A stretch of 64,000 bases of DNA from Myxococcus xanthus (GTDB taxonomy: Bacteria > Myxococcota > Myxococcia > Myxococcales > Myxococcaceae): NCBI RefSeq assembly GCF_006402735.1, contig NZ_CP017174.1, positions 685,001-749,000 on the forward strand, in the 5' to 3' direction. Of this stretch, positions 18,232 to 26,608 are shown piece by piece. The notes under the pieces were generated by a model that did not search any database, was not told the origin of the DNA, and was given only the letters and a program-made list of their open reading frames with translations. The stretch's first letter is position 1. Each line of letters opens with the position of its first letter. Made by a program: the position numbers and the translations under genes.

Positions 18232-19739
18232 GGGTGTGGCTCCTGGTGTTGCTGCTCGTGGGGGCGTGTGGCGGGGCGCCCTCGTCTGGGGACGGCGCGC
18301 CCCAGGTGCGCGTGGGCTCCAAGAAGTTCACCGAGTCCGTCATCTTGGGAGAAGCGGTGACGCAGCTCGCGCGGAGCACCGGTGCGCGTGTCACGCACCG
18401 GCGGGAGCTGGGCGGTACCACCGTGCTCTGGGAGGCGCTGCGCCGGGGCGAGCTCGACGTGTATCCCGAGTACACGGGCACGCTGCGCCAAGAGCTGCTG
18501 TCCGGCCGCCACCTGCCGGACGACGCGGCGCTGCGGGCAGCCCTGGCCGAGGCCGGGCTGCGGATGAGCGAGCCGCTGGGCTTCAACAACACGTATGCCC
18601 TGGGCATGAAGGAAGCGGAGGCCGAGCGGCTGGGCATCCGCCGCATCTCCGATTTGCGCGCCCATCCCTCGCTGCGTTTGGGTTTCAGCAACGAGTTCAT
18701 GGACCGCGCGGACGGCTGGCCCGCCTTGCGGGACAGCTACCGGTTGCCGCAGCGGGACGTGCGCGGGCTGGACCATGATTTGGCGTACCGGGGCATGGAG
18801 AGCGGGTCGCTCCAGCTCACGGACCTGTACTCCACCGATGCGGAGATTCAGGCCTACGGGCTGCGCGTGCTGGAGGACGACCTGCACCACTTCCCCGCGT
18901 ATGACGCCGTGCTGCTGTATCGCGACGACCTGGAGGCGCGGGCGCCCGAGGCACTGGCCGCGATGCTTCGTCTGGAAGGCCGCGTGTCCGAGGAGGACAT
19001 GGTGAAGCTCAACGCGCAGGCCCGGTTGGAGCGCGTGTCGGAGGGCCGTGTGGCCTCGGGCTTCCTCGCCACGGCGCTGGGGGTCACTTCGGAGGTGCGT
19101 GGGGACGGGCTGGCCTCTCGCGTGTGGAAGCGGACGCGTGAGCACCTGTTCCTGGTGGGGGTGTCGCTGCTGGCGGCGATGGCGCTCGCGGTGCCCTTGG
19201 GTGTGTTGGCCGCGCGGCGGCCTCGGCTGGGGCGCGGTGTGCTGGGGCTGACAGGTGTCATCCAGACGGTGCCGTCGCTGGCGCTGCTGGTGGTGATGAT
19301 TCCGCTGCTGGGAATCGGTTCACGTCCGGCGATTGCCGCGTTGTTTCTCTACAGCCTGTTGCCCATTGTCCGGAACACAGCGGCGGGGTTGGCCGGAATC
19401 CCACCCGAGGTTCGCGAGTCCGCGGAGGCATTGGGACTGCCCGCACGGGCGCGGCTGTGGCGCATCGAATTGCCCATGGCGGCGCCGTCCATCCTCGCGG
19501 GCATCCAGACGGCCGCGGTCATCAACGTGGGCACCGCCACGCTGGGTGCGCTGGTGGGGGCAGGGGGCTACGGCCAGCCGATTCTCACGGGCATCCGGTT
19601 GGATGACGTGCGGCTCATCCTGGAGGGAGCGATTCCCGCCGCCGCGCTGGCACTGGTCGCCAGTGGCCTGTTCGACGTCGTGGAGCGTGTGGTGGTGCCC
19701 CGGGGGCTGCGGCTGGGCGCGGCGGCGCGTCCACGTTGA
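18228..19739 (+). CDS. fused substrate-binding protein and permease of the importer
   Basis: A 503 aa fusion. Residues 1-17 are a lipoprotein-type signal ending LLVGAC. Residues about 25-285 are an OpuAC/OsmF-type binding protein with family motifs GSKKFTESVILGEA, ELGGTTVLWEAL, YPEYTGT and GFNNTYALGMKEA. Residues about 305-500 are a five-to-six-helix OpuBB-type permease with an EAA-like loop (ESAEALGLPARARLWRIELPMAAPSI). Such systems import glycine betaine, choline, carnitine or ergothioneine; the sequence does not decide which. The binding domain precedes the permease, the reverse of the better known permease-binding fusions. It starts inside the stop of the ATPase gene. Confidence 0.87.
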   Translation: MRVWLLVLLLVGACGGAPSSGDGAPQVRVGSKKFTESVILGEAVTQLARSTGARVTHRRELGGTTVLWEALRRGELDVYPEYTGTLRQELLSGRHLPDDAALRAALAEAGLRMSEPLGFNNTYALGMKEAEAERLGIRRISDLRAHPSLRLGFSNEFMDRADGWPALRDSYRLPQRDVRGLDHDLAYRGMESGSLQLTDLYSTDAEIQAYGLRVLEDDLHHFPAYDAVLLYRDDLEARAPEALAAMLRLEGRVSEEDMVKLNAQARLERVSEGRVASGFLATALGVTSEVRGDGLASRVWKRTREHLFLVGVSLLAAMALAVPLGVLAARRPRLGRGVLGLTGVIQTVPSLALLVVMIPLLGIGSRPAIAALFLYSLLPIVRNTAAGLAGIPPEVRESAEALGLPARARLWRIELPMAAPSILAGIQTAAVINVGTATLGALVGAGGYGQPILTGIRLDDVRLILEGAIPAAALALVASGLFDVVERVVVPRGLRLGAAARPR

Positions 19740-19756
19740 GACCTGGGCGGTTGTCG

Positions 19757-20134
19757 TCAGGGCTCGTCGAGGGCGTCGAGCTGGACCTGGGCGAGCTCTC
19801 GATAGAACGGGACGACTTCAACGGCGAGTAACTCCATGAGCGCCGCGCGCGCCCCGTCCGTGTCGCCCGCTTCCTGCCGTCTGTTCGCTTCAGTCAGCGC
19901 TCGTGACAGTCGCCAGGAGCCTTCACGGATTCGCTTTGCGACTTCTCTGAGCAGCTCAGTGGCGCTCGCGTTGCCTTGGAGCGCCAGGGCGACGGTGTCG
20001 GACGCGATGGCCACGTCGGATGCGGTGTCACGCAGGAGTGCCCGGATTTCGTCCGTGAGCGCGAGCGGTTCGCCCAAGTCGTTGACGCGGCGGTTGAGCT
20101 CCCGGATGGCGTGCCAGGTGCGATGTTCCGGCAT
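19757..20134 (-). CDS. DUSAM domain protein
   Basis: A 125 aa helical cytoplasmic protein made of one DUSAM domain (a myxobacterial paralogous family of unknown function). Characteristic stretches are WHAIRELNRRVNDLGEPL, LTDEIRALLRDTASDVAI and VEVVPFYRELAQVQLD. GAGG lies 6 bp before the ATG. The preceding gene, if its in-frame TAG is read through, ends 9 bp before this start, so the two were probably one operon. Assignment is from recalled family pattern; no role can be given. Confidence 0.72.
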   Translation of the reverse strand: MPEHRTWHAIRELNRRVNDLGEPLALTDEIRALLRDTASDVAIASDTVALALQGNASATELLREVAKRIREGSWRLSRALTEANRRQEAGDTDGARAALMELLAVEVVPFYRELAQVQLDALDEP

Positions 20135-20212
20135 CGGAGGCCTCTAGCGCTTTCTGCGGCTGCAGTCTTCATAGGGCCACTGCCGTTGCCCTTCGCAGTA
20201 CCGGAAACAGGC

Positions 20213-20542
20213 CTAGCAGTCGCCGTCCCATGTCGGCTTCTTTTGATCCCGACACAGGACGTATGTGTTCAGGCAGTGTTCACGCCAACCGTCGTCGGCG
20301 TCGTCTCCTTGATCCATGGTGCTGGTTGGGTTCATGGCTGCATCCAAGGCTCCGATGTAAACGGCCACGCCTGGGTTGCGCATGATGCAGCACGATACGC
20401 TGTCGGAGCAGGACGCCAGGGCATAGGCGTTGCTGTGGTCCATGTCGCGGCGGGTGCCGCTGACAGTGGCACTGCTGGAACATCCCAACGCCAAGGCCAA
20501 GAAGGCGCACGCCATGAAAGTGGCGATGTTCGGTTTTCGCAC
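20213..20542 (-). CDS. small cysteine-containing lipoprotein, probably shortened by an in-frame TAG
   Basis: A 109 aa lipoprotein. The GTG at 20542 gives a proper signal (VRKPNIATF, hydrophobic core, lipobox ALGC at 18-21); the internal ATG would lose the basic n-region. The mature part has eight further Cys, including a DSVSCCIM motif. Reading stops at TAG (20213-20215), but the same frame continues as ACFRYCEGQRQWPYEDC and five more residues to a second TAG at 20144-20146, 9 bp before the DUSAM start. The extension is Cys-rich like the body, so the first TAG looks like a recent nonsense mutation. Function unknown. Confidence 0.62.
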   Translation of the reverse strand: MRKPNIATFMACAFLALALGCSSSATVSGTRRDMDHSNAYALASCSDSVSCCIMRNPGVAVYIGALDAAMNPTSTMDQGDDADDGWREHCLNTYVLCRDQKKPTWDGDC

Positions 20543-20598
20543 GGCACGCAGCCTAGCCGCGGCATGTTCTTCCGGCCCCTCGAACGGGAGCGGTTCGC

Positions 20599-21570
20599 TC
20601 AGACCGGCTCGGCGCTCGAAGCGGGCGAGGCTTCCGTCACGACCCTGGGCGCATCCGCGGCCAGGCCCGCCGCGCACAGCACCACCACCGCCATCCACAC
20701 GAAGTCCGCCAGCAGCAGGTGCACCAGCTGCATCCACACCGGCGCCAGCAGCAGCAGATTGGTGACGCCCGCGCCCAACTGCACCGCGTAGAGCACGGTG
20801 ATGGCGGACGCCGCGCGCCGCACGTCCTCCGATGGCCGTGCCCGCGCCACCCACCGTGACGCCAGCACCAGGAACGCGCCCACGCTCACCGCCAGCAGCG
20901 GGTGCAGCACCCGCAGCTTGATGAGGATGTGTGCCGTCTCCGAAATATCCTGGCGCAAACCCTCCGCCAGCGTCGTGGACGGGAACAGGGTGTCCCCCAG
21001 CGCCGCGATGGCGCCACTCACGCCCAGCACCAGCAGCCCCAGGATGCTCAGGCCCATCAGCGCGCCCGGCAGCCCCTGTCCCCGCAGGCTCAGGGGGGCG
21101 CGTCCCCGGGAGAACCAGATGACCAGCGTCTGCGCACCCACCAGCAGGAAGGTGTTCACCAGGTGCACGCCCATCCACAGGGCCCGGCCCACGGAGGCGT
21201 TGTCCGCCACGTACTTCAGCAGCACGATGCCCGCGCCGACGAGCGCCTCCGTCATCATGAAGAACAGGGCCCAGGCCGCCGCGCTCCGCACCGGGTGGCC
21301 CTTGGCGTGCCCCTTCCGGGCCCAGACGTAGAGCGCCACCGCCAGAATCATCGCCAGGCCGCTCGTCAGCCGGTGCGTGTATTCGATGAGCGTCTGGACG
21401 CTGGGGGCCCGGGGGATGACCTCGCCATTGCACACCGGCCAGTGGTCTCCACAGCCGGCACCCGAGCCCGTGGCGCGCACGAACGCACCCCACAGAATCA
21501 CGACCAGCGTGAAGGCAAGCACCCCCAGGCTGAAGGCCTGGAACCGGCGGGACGAGGCAGCGTGGGTCAT
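20599..21570 (-). CDS. ctaA: heme A synthase (COX15/CtaA family)
   Basis: A 323 aa integral membrane protein with about eight transmembrane helices that oxidises heme O to heme A for cytochrome c oxidase. Conserved features are WGAFVRATGSGAGCGDHWP after the first helix with a Cys pair (GCGDHWPVC), YTHRL in the second helix, WMGVHLVNTFLL, HILIKLRVLHPLLA and LVHLLLADFVW; these histidines bind the hemes. GGGGGAG stands 4 bp before ATG 21570, which is preferred to the frame-open upstream start. The rest of the oxidase assembly genes are not in the window. The promoter lies in the long gap 21571-22002. Confidence 0.88.
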   Translation of the reverse strand: MTHAASSRRFQAFSLGVLAFTLVVILWGAFVRATGSGAGCGDHWPVCNGEVIPRAPSVQTLIEYTHRLTSGLAMILAVALYVWARKGHAKGHPVRSAAAWALFFMMTEALVGAGIVLLKYVADNASVGRALWMGVHLVNTFLLVGAQTLVIWFSRGRAPLSLRGQGLPGALMGLSILGLLVLGVSGAIAALGDTLFPSTTLAEGLRQDISETAHILIKLRVLHPLLAVSVGAFLVLASRWVARARPSEDVRRAASAITVLYAVQLGAGVTNLLLLAPVWMQLVHLLLADFVWMAVVVLCAAGLAADAPRVVTEASPASSAEPV

Positions 21571-22002
21571 CACGCTCCCCCTTAACCCACTTCCACCCCC
21601 CGCCGCTGTCCCACACGTCGCTTGGACGCTCACCCCGGCCATCAGCGCGGCTGCTCGGCTGTCGGGCCGGCTGGGCATCCAGTGTATCCGGAATGATTCA
21701 GATGGATGCTGCCCTGCATCCATTGGATATGCCCGCCCCCTGTCCGGGCGCGCGGATGATTTCCATTTAAGTCAATCACCCTCCCGGGCATTGGCACGCC
21801 GGGTGCTTAACACCCCCCCAGTGCATCCGGTGCCGCGGTGGGCGCCGGAGGCACACATCTTTCGCATGAGGCCGCTTCGGTGGCCTCGGCACCCCGGGTT
21901 GGAGTTTCCCCCCTCTCCGACCCGTGGGTGTGTTCTTCCAGAGACGTGGACGCACGCATCTCTGGAGTCGCTTCCCACAGGGGTGTGGGGAAACAGGGTG
22001 GA
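21571..22002. other. long non-coding gap rich in inverted repeats
   Basis: No convincing gene is seen in these 432 bp. The stretch must contain the promoter of heme A synthase on the minus strand. It holds several inverted repeats besides the ones listed separately: GAGGCC (21868-21873) with GGCCTC (21882-21887), and CCGGTGCC with GGCGCCGG near 21826-21848. A small regulatory RNA is possible but nothing proves one. Confidence 0.4.
21702..21723. promoter_or_regulatory. 8-bp inverted repeat upstream of heme A synthase
   Basis: ATGGATGC (21702-21709) and GCATCCAT (21716-21723) are perfect complements around a 6-nt spacer, about 130 bp upstream of the heme A synthase start. A dyad of this size in a promoter gap suggests a repressor or activator site; the binding protein is unknown. 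Confidence 0.35.
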
Positions 22003-22050
22003 GCGCATCGCGGGCTGAGGCCACTCCTCTGGCTTCAGCCCGCGATGCGC
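22003..22050. terminator. very long hairpin spanning the 3' end of the enhancer-binding protein gene
   Basis: GCGCATCGCGGGCTGA (22003-22018) and its exact complement (22035-22050) form a 16-bp stem that continues inward through one G-T wobble and four more pairs, leaving the 6-nt loop CTCCTC. The right arm includes the last codons and stop codon (MRIAG-stop) of the sigma-54 activator on the minus strand. It most likely ends that transcript and could also block read-through in the other direction; no T-run follows. Confidence 0.65.
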
Positions 22051-24968
22051 ATCTGCTCCGCGCCCAGCACCGCGGGGAACGGCCCGTAGGCCATCGACCG
22101 CTCAATCACGTTCCGCAACTCGCGCACGTTGCCGGGCCACGGGTGTGACATCAGCGCGGCGATGGCATCTGGCCCCAGTTGCGGCGGCTCCATGCCCTCG
22201 GGCGTGAGCTGCCGGACGAAGTGCCGGGCCAGCGCCACCACGTCCTCGCGCCGCTCGCGCAGCGGGGGCACGCGCACCGGCACCACCTGGAGGCGGTAGT
22301 AGAGGTCCTCGCGGAAGCGGCCCTCCCGCACCAGCTGGCCCAAATCCCGGTGCGTGGCCGCCACCACCCGGACGTCCACCTCCACCGGTCGCATCTCCCC
22401 CAGCGGGAAGACTTCGCCGTTCTCCAGGAAGCGCAGCAGCTTGGGCTGCACCTCCAGGGGGAGCTCGCCAATCTCGTCCAGGAAGAGGGTGCCGCCGTGC
22501 GCGGCGCGGATGACGCCCGGATGGTCCGTGGCCGCGCCGGTGTACGCGCCGCGCCGGTAGCCGAAGAGCTGCCCTTCGAAGAGGTCCCGGGGCACCGCGG
22601 CGCAGTTGAAGGCCACGTAGGGCCGCTGCGAGCGCGCGGACAAGGCGTGCAGCGCCCGCGCCACCACCTCCTTGCCGGAGCCGGACTCGCCGGTGACGAT
22701 GACGGTGGCGCGGCTGGAGGACAGGCTCGCCAGCTCCGAGCGCAGCCGCCGCATGGCGGATGAGGCGGCGATGAAGCCCGGCACGTCCGTATCCCGCACG
22801 TCCGTGTCGTCACTGGCCAGCGCGGGCACGTCCACCTGGGCAAAGCCTCGCAGGGTGGCGACCTCCATCGCGAAGCCGCCCAGCCGGGACAGCGCCGTCA
22901 GCAGCGCGCGGCCGTCCGGGGGCAGGTGGCCCGCGACGCCCAGGCGGAGCCGCCGGCCACAGCCGTCCCCGAACTCCACGGCCTCGGTGGCGGGCACGGA
23001 GGTGTCGCCGCCCAGCGGCGTGGCCCGGCCCTGCGAGTCCAGCTCCTCCAGCCGGGGCGCGCAGTGGGGGAAGAGTCCCTCCACCACGGCCAGCAGCTCG
23101 CGCTGGATGAGGGGCGCGCCCATGCCGCGCACCGACAGCCGCTCGAAGGGCACCACCAGGGCCTCCGCGCCCAGGCGGGGAGCGCCCTCGGCTTCGCGGG
23201 CAGTGGCGTGGGGCTCGCGGGCGACGTAGTGCACGAAGTGCTGCGGGTGCACCACCATGCCCACGCGGCGCAGCTCCGCCTCGCTGGCGGCCAGCAGCTC
23301 GCCGGCGGCGGGGTCGCCCTCCATCCGCGCCAGCAGCGCCAGCAGGTGGCGCGTGTAGACGGCCATGCACAGGTCGCCGGTGAGGCTGAAGGTGCCCAGC
23401 GCGGCCTCGAGCAGCGACCGGGCCTCGGCGGTGCGCCCGTCCAGGACGTGCAACAAGGCCTCGAAGCGGTGGAGAAGGGCGGAGTGCCACGCGGACGGCA
23501 TGCGCTCCAGGAAGGCGCGCGCCCGCCGTAGCAGCACCAGGCCCTCGTCTCGCTGGCATGCGTAGACGCGCGCATACGTCTCGTACAGCAGGCATTCGCG
23601 GCGCAGGTAGGGCCAGCCGCCCAACTCCATGGTGCGCTGTCCGGCCGCGGCGAAGCCCTCCGCCGCGCGATGCGCGTTGCCCTCGGCGAGGTCGGCCAGC
23701 GACTCCGCGAACTGGGCATAGGCCCCGGTGAGTGCCCGCTGGATGGTGCCGTCGTAGGCCGTCAGGTGCCGCGACAGCTTGCGCAGGCCCGGGTACCGGC
23801 CACTGAGCAGGTACAGCCGCGCGCGCGTCACCGTCAGGTACAGCGGCGTCCAGCGCAGCTCCTCCACCACCGCGTCCGCTTCATCCAGCACGGCCTCGGC
23901 TTCCGCGAAGCGCGCCAGCCGCAGCAGGGCCTCGGCCTCCGCGCGCGCGGCGAAGATGAAGGAGAAGCCGCGCACCATGCGCCCGCCATACGCGGCCTCC
24001 CGCGCGCGGCGCACCATCTGGAGCGCCTCGGCTGGCTCGCAGGCCTCGTCCAGCCGGCGCTGGGCCAGGAAGGCCAGGTTGCGCGCCTCCAGGAAGGCGT
24101 AACCCATCCGCGCCGCGCCCTGCGCCACCTCGCGGAAGCGCCGCGTGGCCAGGGTGGCCTCGCCGCGCAGGGCCGCCTCGTGGGCGCAGGCGTCCTCGGC
24201 GAGCAGTCGCAGGGCCGGGTCCTTCACCCGCACGAGCGCATCCTCCAGCCGTCCGGACCCGTGGGTGATGCGCTCCGCCTCGCCCAGGTAGAAGCCGCAG
24301 GCCACCTCGGCCATGCGCAGCTGGCAGCGCACCTCCGGGTCGTCGTGGTTGGCCAGCAGCGCCTCCGCGCGCGCCACGTAAGCGGCGGACTTGTTCGCGT
24401 CGAACAGCTTCCCATCCGGTGACGCGTAGAGGTTGGCCGCCATGGCGAGCACGCGCAGCTCCACCTCTTCGGGAAAGATGCCGGCGTCCGCGAACGCCAG
24501 GTGGGGCAGCAGCGTGGTGAAGGCGCCCCGGCTGTCCTCGCGGCCCCAGCGCTGGAGATAGGCCAGTCCCACCGCGGCCATGGCCCGCGCGCCCGGGGTG
24601 CGCAGCAGTCCCGAGGCCAGCAGTGACAGCAGTTCCTCTTCGGCGGCTCGCCACTCGGCCCGCGTCAGGTGGGTGACGCTGGGGAGGATGCGAGCCAGCT
24701 CCTCGGGATGCAGCTCCTGCCGCCGGGACGCGGAGACGACGGGCGTGGGGGCCCCGCCTCGCGCGGCGAGCTGACGGAGCGCCAAGGCCACGCGGCCTCG
24801 CGGACGGCGGGCCTGGGGGGCTTCGCTCGGCAGCTCCCAGCGGTAGACGGTGAGAGGGGTGACGCCCAGCAGGCGAGCAAACGCCGCGCGGCTCTGCTCA
24901 CCTCGCAGGGCGCGGATGGTCTCGGGTTCCCACCCGGCGCTCGCCCCCTTCTCCTCCGGTAACTCCAC
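22035..24968 (-). CDS. sigma-54-dependent activator with N-terminal HTH
   Basis: A 977 aa enhancer-binding protein that should remodel sigma-54 RNA polymerase. Residues about 14-48 (IRALRGEQSRAAFARLLGVTPLTVYRWE is the core) read as an XRE/Cro-type helix-turn-helix. Residues about 90-730 are helical and Ala/Arg-rich, probably TPR-like sensory repeats. The AAA+ domain is C-terminal: Walker A GESGSGKE near 760, GAYTGA (the sigma-54 contact loop, usually GAFTGA) near 808, Walker B GGTLFLDEIGELP near 828. The protein ends shortly after WPGNVRELRNVIERS, with no Fis-type HTH. GTG 24968 is chosen because AAGGGGG precedes it; GTG 25004 is the alternative. It is transcribed away from the membrane protein gene at 25137. 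Confidence 0.85.
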   Translation of the reverse strand: MELPEEKGASAGWEPETIRALRGEQSRAAFARLLGVTPLTVYRWELPSEAPQARRPRGRVALALRQLAARGGAPTPVVSASRRQELHPEELARILPSVTHLTRAEWRAAEEELLSLLASGLLRTPGARAMAAVGLAYLQRWGREDSRGAFTTLLPHLAFADAGIFPEEVELRVLAMAANLYASPDGKLFDANKSAAYVARAEALLANHDDPEVRCQLRMAEVACGFYLGEAERITHGSGRLEDALVRVKDPALRLLAEDACAHEAALRGEATLATRRFREVAQGAARMGYAFLEARNLAFLAQRRLDEACEPAEALQMVRRAREAAYGGRMVRGFSFIFAARAEAEALLRLARFAEAEAVLDEADAVVEELRWTPLYLTVTRARLYLLSGRYPGLRKLSRHLTAYDGTIQRALTGAYAQFAESLADLAEGNAHRAAEGFAAAGQRTMELGGWPYLRRECLLYETYARVYACQRDEGLVLLRRARAFLERMPSAWHSALLHRFEALLHVLDGRTAEARSLLEAALGTFSLTGDLCMAVYTRHLLALLARMEGDPAAGELLAASEAELRRVGMVVHPQHFVHYVAREPHATAREAEGAPRLGAEALVVPFERLSVRGMGAPLIQRELLAVVEGLFPHCAPRLEELDSQGRATPLGGDTSVPATEAVEFGDGCGRRLRLGVAGHLPPDGRALLTALSRLGGFAMEVATLRGFAQVDVPALASDDTDVRDTDVPGFIAASSAMRRLRSELASLSSSRATVIVTGESGSGKEVVARALHALSARSQRPYVAFNCAAVPRDLFEGQLFGYRRGAYTGAATDHPGVIRAAHGGTLFLDEIGELPLEVQPKLLRFLENGEVFPLGEMRPVEVDVRVVAATHRDLGQLVREGRFREDLYYRLQVVPVRVPPLRERREDVVALARHFVRQLTPEGMEPPQLGPDAIAALMSHPWPGNVRELRNVIERSMAYGPFPAVLGAEQMRIAG

Positions 24969-25033
24969 GGCACCTGCCCCCTTTTTCGCCCCCCGCCAGG
25001 GCACATTCTCTACGGAGTTTCCCAGGACGAATG

Positions 25034-25057
25034 CAAACGGTTGAGCATTTCCGTTTG
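25034..25057. promoter_or_regulatory. inverted repeat in divergent promoter region
   Basis: CAAACGG (25034-25040) and CCGTTTG (25051-25057) are perfect arms around a 10-nt spacer; flanking GC and TTGC extend the symmetry with a bulge. It lies between the divergent sigma-54 activator and membrane protein genes, 66 bp upstream of the activator start, where a self-regulating HTH protein would bind. Confidence 0.4.
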
Positions 25058-25064
25058 TTGCACC

Positions 25065-25076
25065 CTGCATATGCAG
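25065..25076. promoter_or_regulatory. 12-bp perfect palindrome in divergent promoter region
   Basis: CTGCATATGCAG is a continuous perfect palindrome 7 bp from the adjacent inverted repeat and 61 bp before the divergent membrane protein gene. Such a site suits a dimeric regulator. The upstream gene encodes an HTH protein, but binding is only inferred. Confidence 0.4.
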
Positions 25077-25136
25077 CAGGCGACGAATGGCGCGCATCCC
25101 CTCCCTGCGGGGACGTGTCGTCGTTATCGTCACCCC

Positions 25137-26150
25137 GTGCCTCGCGGACGTTCCCAGCCTCCGATTTCCCCGCCTTCCCGTCTCCAATATGAACGCCTGC
25201 TCAGGTTGGAGGACGCGCTTTCGGAGGGTCGTGCGCGTGAGGACGCGGCGGTGGAGGCCTGGGTGCGCCGCACCGGGCAGATGCCGCCCCGGAAGATTCG
25301 CCGGAAGTGGGAGAAGCAGTGGCGGCGGGAGGCGAAGCACGCCGCCCGCCGCGCCGAACGGGAGGTGCTGTCCAACCGCTCTCGCAACCCCGCGCGGGGC
25401 GCCGCCTACGTCACCGCGTCGATAACGTGCGTGCTGATTGCCCTGGCGCAGCCCCGCAGGCTGTGGTGGCTGGTCTTCGTGGCCCTGGGCTTCTTCCTGG
25501 CTTCGTTGAAGCACCTGGAGCGCCCCCGTCGTGACGAGGGCCGTGCGCGCGACGCTGGAGCTCCGGAGCGGGCGCCCGTGGGTGTCTCGGCGGGGGAATC
25601 GGACGCCCGGGTGGCGAAGGTGGATGCCCTCTGCGTCCGGCTGATGGAGGCCCTGCGCGAGGGGCCCGCGGTGCTGCGCGAGCTGGTGCATGCGCCGGAG
25701 CGCACGGTGGAGGCCCTGCGACAGGGCTGTCACGCACTGGTGCGCCGTGAGCGGGAGCTGCGGGCGCTGGCGCCACCGGATGAGGCCCAGCGGCTGGACG
25801 CCGAGCGGGACGCGCTGGCCGCGCGGGTGGCTTCGGAAGAGGACGCGGTGGTGCGGGAGCGGCTGGCCGGCGCGCTGGCCGCGCTGGAGGCGCAGCGGCG
25901 TCAGCGCGCGGAGCTGGCCACCGCGGCGGCGCGGCTCGAGGCGGAGCACATGCGCCTCTACTACACCCTGGAGGGCCTCTACGCGCAGGTGCTGCGGGTG
26001 CGCTCGGCGGACACCGCGGGGGAGGACATCGCTGGGCTGGGGCTGCGGCAGAGCGTGGAGCAGCTCGGCGCGGAGGTGGAGGCGGTGACGCAGGCGCTGG
26101 AGGAGGTCCACGCCGCGCCCGGCGGTGGTGGCCGGACGCGGACGCGGTAG
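25137..26150 (+). CDS. membrane protein with long coiled coil, unknown function
   Basis: A 337 aa protein read from GTG 25137 (VPRGRSQPP); the frame is open further upstream, but that part is the divergent promoter region. Residues 20-90 are strongly basic (KIRRKWEKQWRREAKHAARRAERE), followed by two closely spaced hydrophobic segments (about 96-132, AAYVTASITCVLIALA and WWLVFVALGFFLASL) that should form a membrane hairpin. The remaining 200 residues are charged heptad-rich helix typical of a coiled coil, ending GGGGRTRTR. I do not recognise a family. It is divergent from the sigma-54 activator and may be one of its targets. Confidence 0.68.
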   Translation: MPRGRSQPPISPPSRLQYERLLRLEDALSEGRAREDAAVEAWVRRTGQMPPRKIRRKWEKQWRREAKHAARRAEREVLSNRSRNPARGAAYVTASITCVLIALAQPRRLWWLVFVALGFFLASLKHLERPRRDEGRARDAGAPERAPVGVSAGESDARVAKVDALCVRLMEALREGPAVLRELVHAPERTVEALRQGCHALVRRERELRALAPPDEAQRLDAERDALAARVASEEDAVVRERLAGALAALEAQRRQRAELATAAARLEAEHMRLYYTLEGLYAQVLRVRSADTAGEDIAGLGLRQSVEQLGAEVEAVTQALEEVHAAPGGGGRTRTR

Positions 26151-26241
26151 AGGCCTGGAGCGTGGGTCACGCCGGTGTGCTGTCCGGCGCGTCTACGTGG
26201 GACGCGGTTCGCGGTGGGACGGCCGCCCTCGCCCCCGGCGC

Positions 26242-26532
26242 TCAGCGGACCTCGGGGCAGTCCCAGACGTTGCGCGTGCCCAGGGGGCGGCAGGTGCAGA
26301 CGTAGTCGGACCAGATGCCATCCGTACACTGCTGCGTCGTGCCCGGGCCGGGGCACGACGTGTAGTGGAGGTTCCAGCAGAACTGGAGCAGCGGCGGCCG
26401 ACTGGCGTCGGCGGCCTCCTGGCTCACGAGCTCCTCCGGGTCCACGTCCACCGACAGGTCCTCCGAATCGAAGTCAGACGAGGCGAACGCGGGCAGGGAT
26501 AGGGACAGGGCGATGAGGAAAGCCTTCTTCAT
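26242..26532 (-). CDS. small secreted cysteine-containing protein
   Basis: A 96 aa secreted protein. The signal peptide MKKAFLIALSLSLPAFA is followed by an acidic segment (SSDFDSEDLSVDVDPEEL) and a 45-residue C-terminal part with six Cys (FCWNLHYTSC, QCTDGIWSDYVCTC, WDCPEV). This arrangement recurs in short exported myxobacterial proteins of unknown role; the Cys pattern suggests a compact disulfide fold. GGAG lies 8 bp before the ATG. It is followed by no partner on the same strand within 90 bp and is preceded by the MscS gene. Confidence 0.72.
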   Translation of the reverse strand: MKKAFLIALSLSLPAFASSDFDSEDLSVDVDPEELVSQEAADASRPPLLQFCWNLHYTSCPGPGTTQQCTDGIWSDYVCTCRPLGTRNVWDCPEVR

Positions 26533-26608
26533 GGGACGGACTCCGTGGGGTGAGAGGGATTGCAGCTGAAGACGAAGCAACTCGAATCCTGGGGAGGCAC
26601 CTCTATCG

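Noticed and set aside
20144..20215. Read-through of TAG as pyrrolysine
   Set aside because: No pyrrolysine genes are known from this group or seen here; a nonsense mutation is simpler.
24969..26111. N-terminal extension of the sigma-54 activator to 1358 aa
   Set aside because: It would run through the divergent promoter dyads and antisense to the coiled-coil gene; a ribosome site supports the GTG at 24968.
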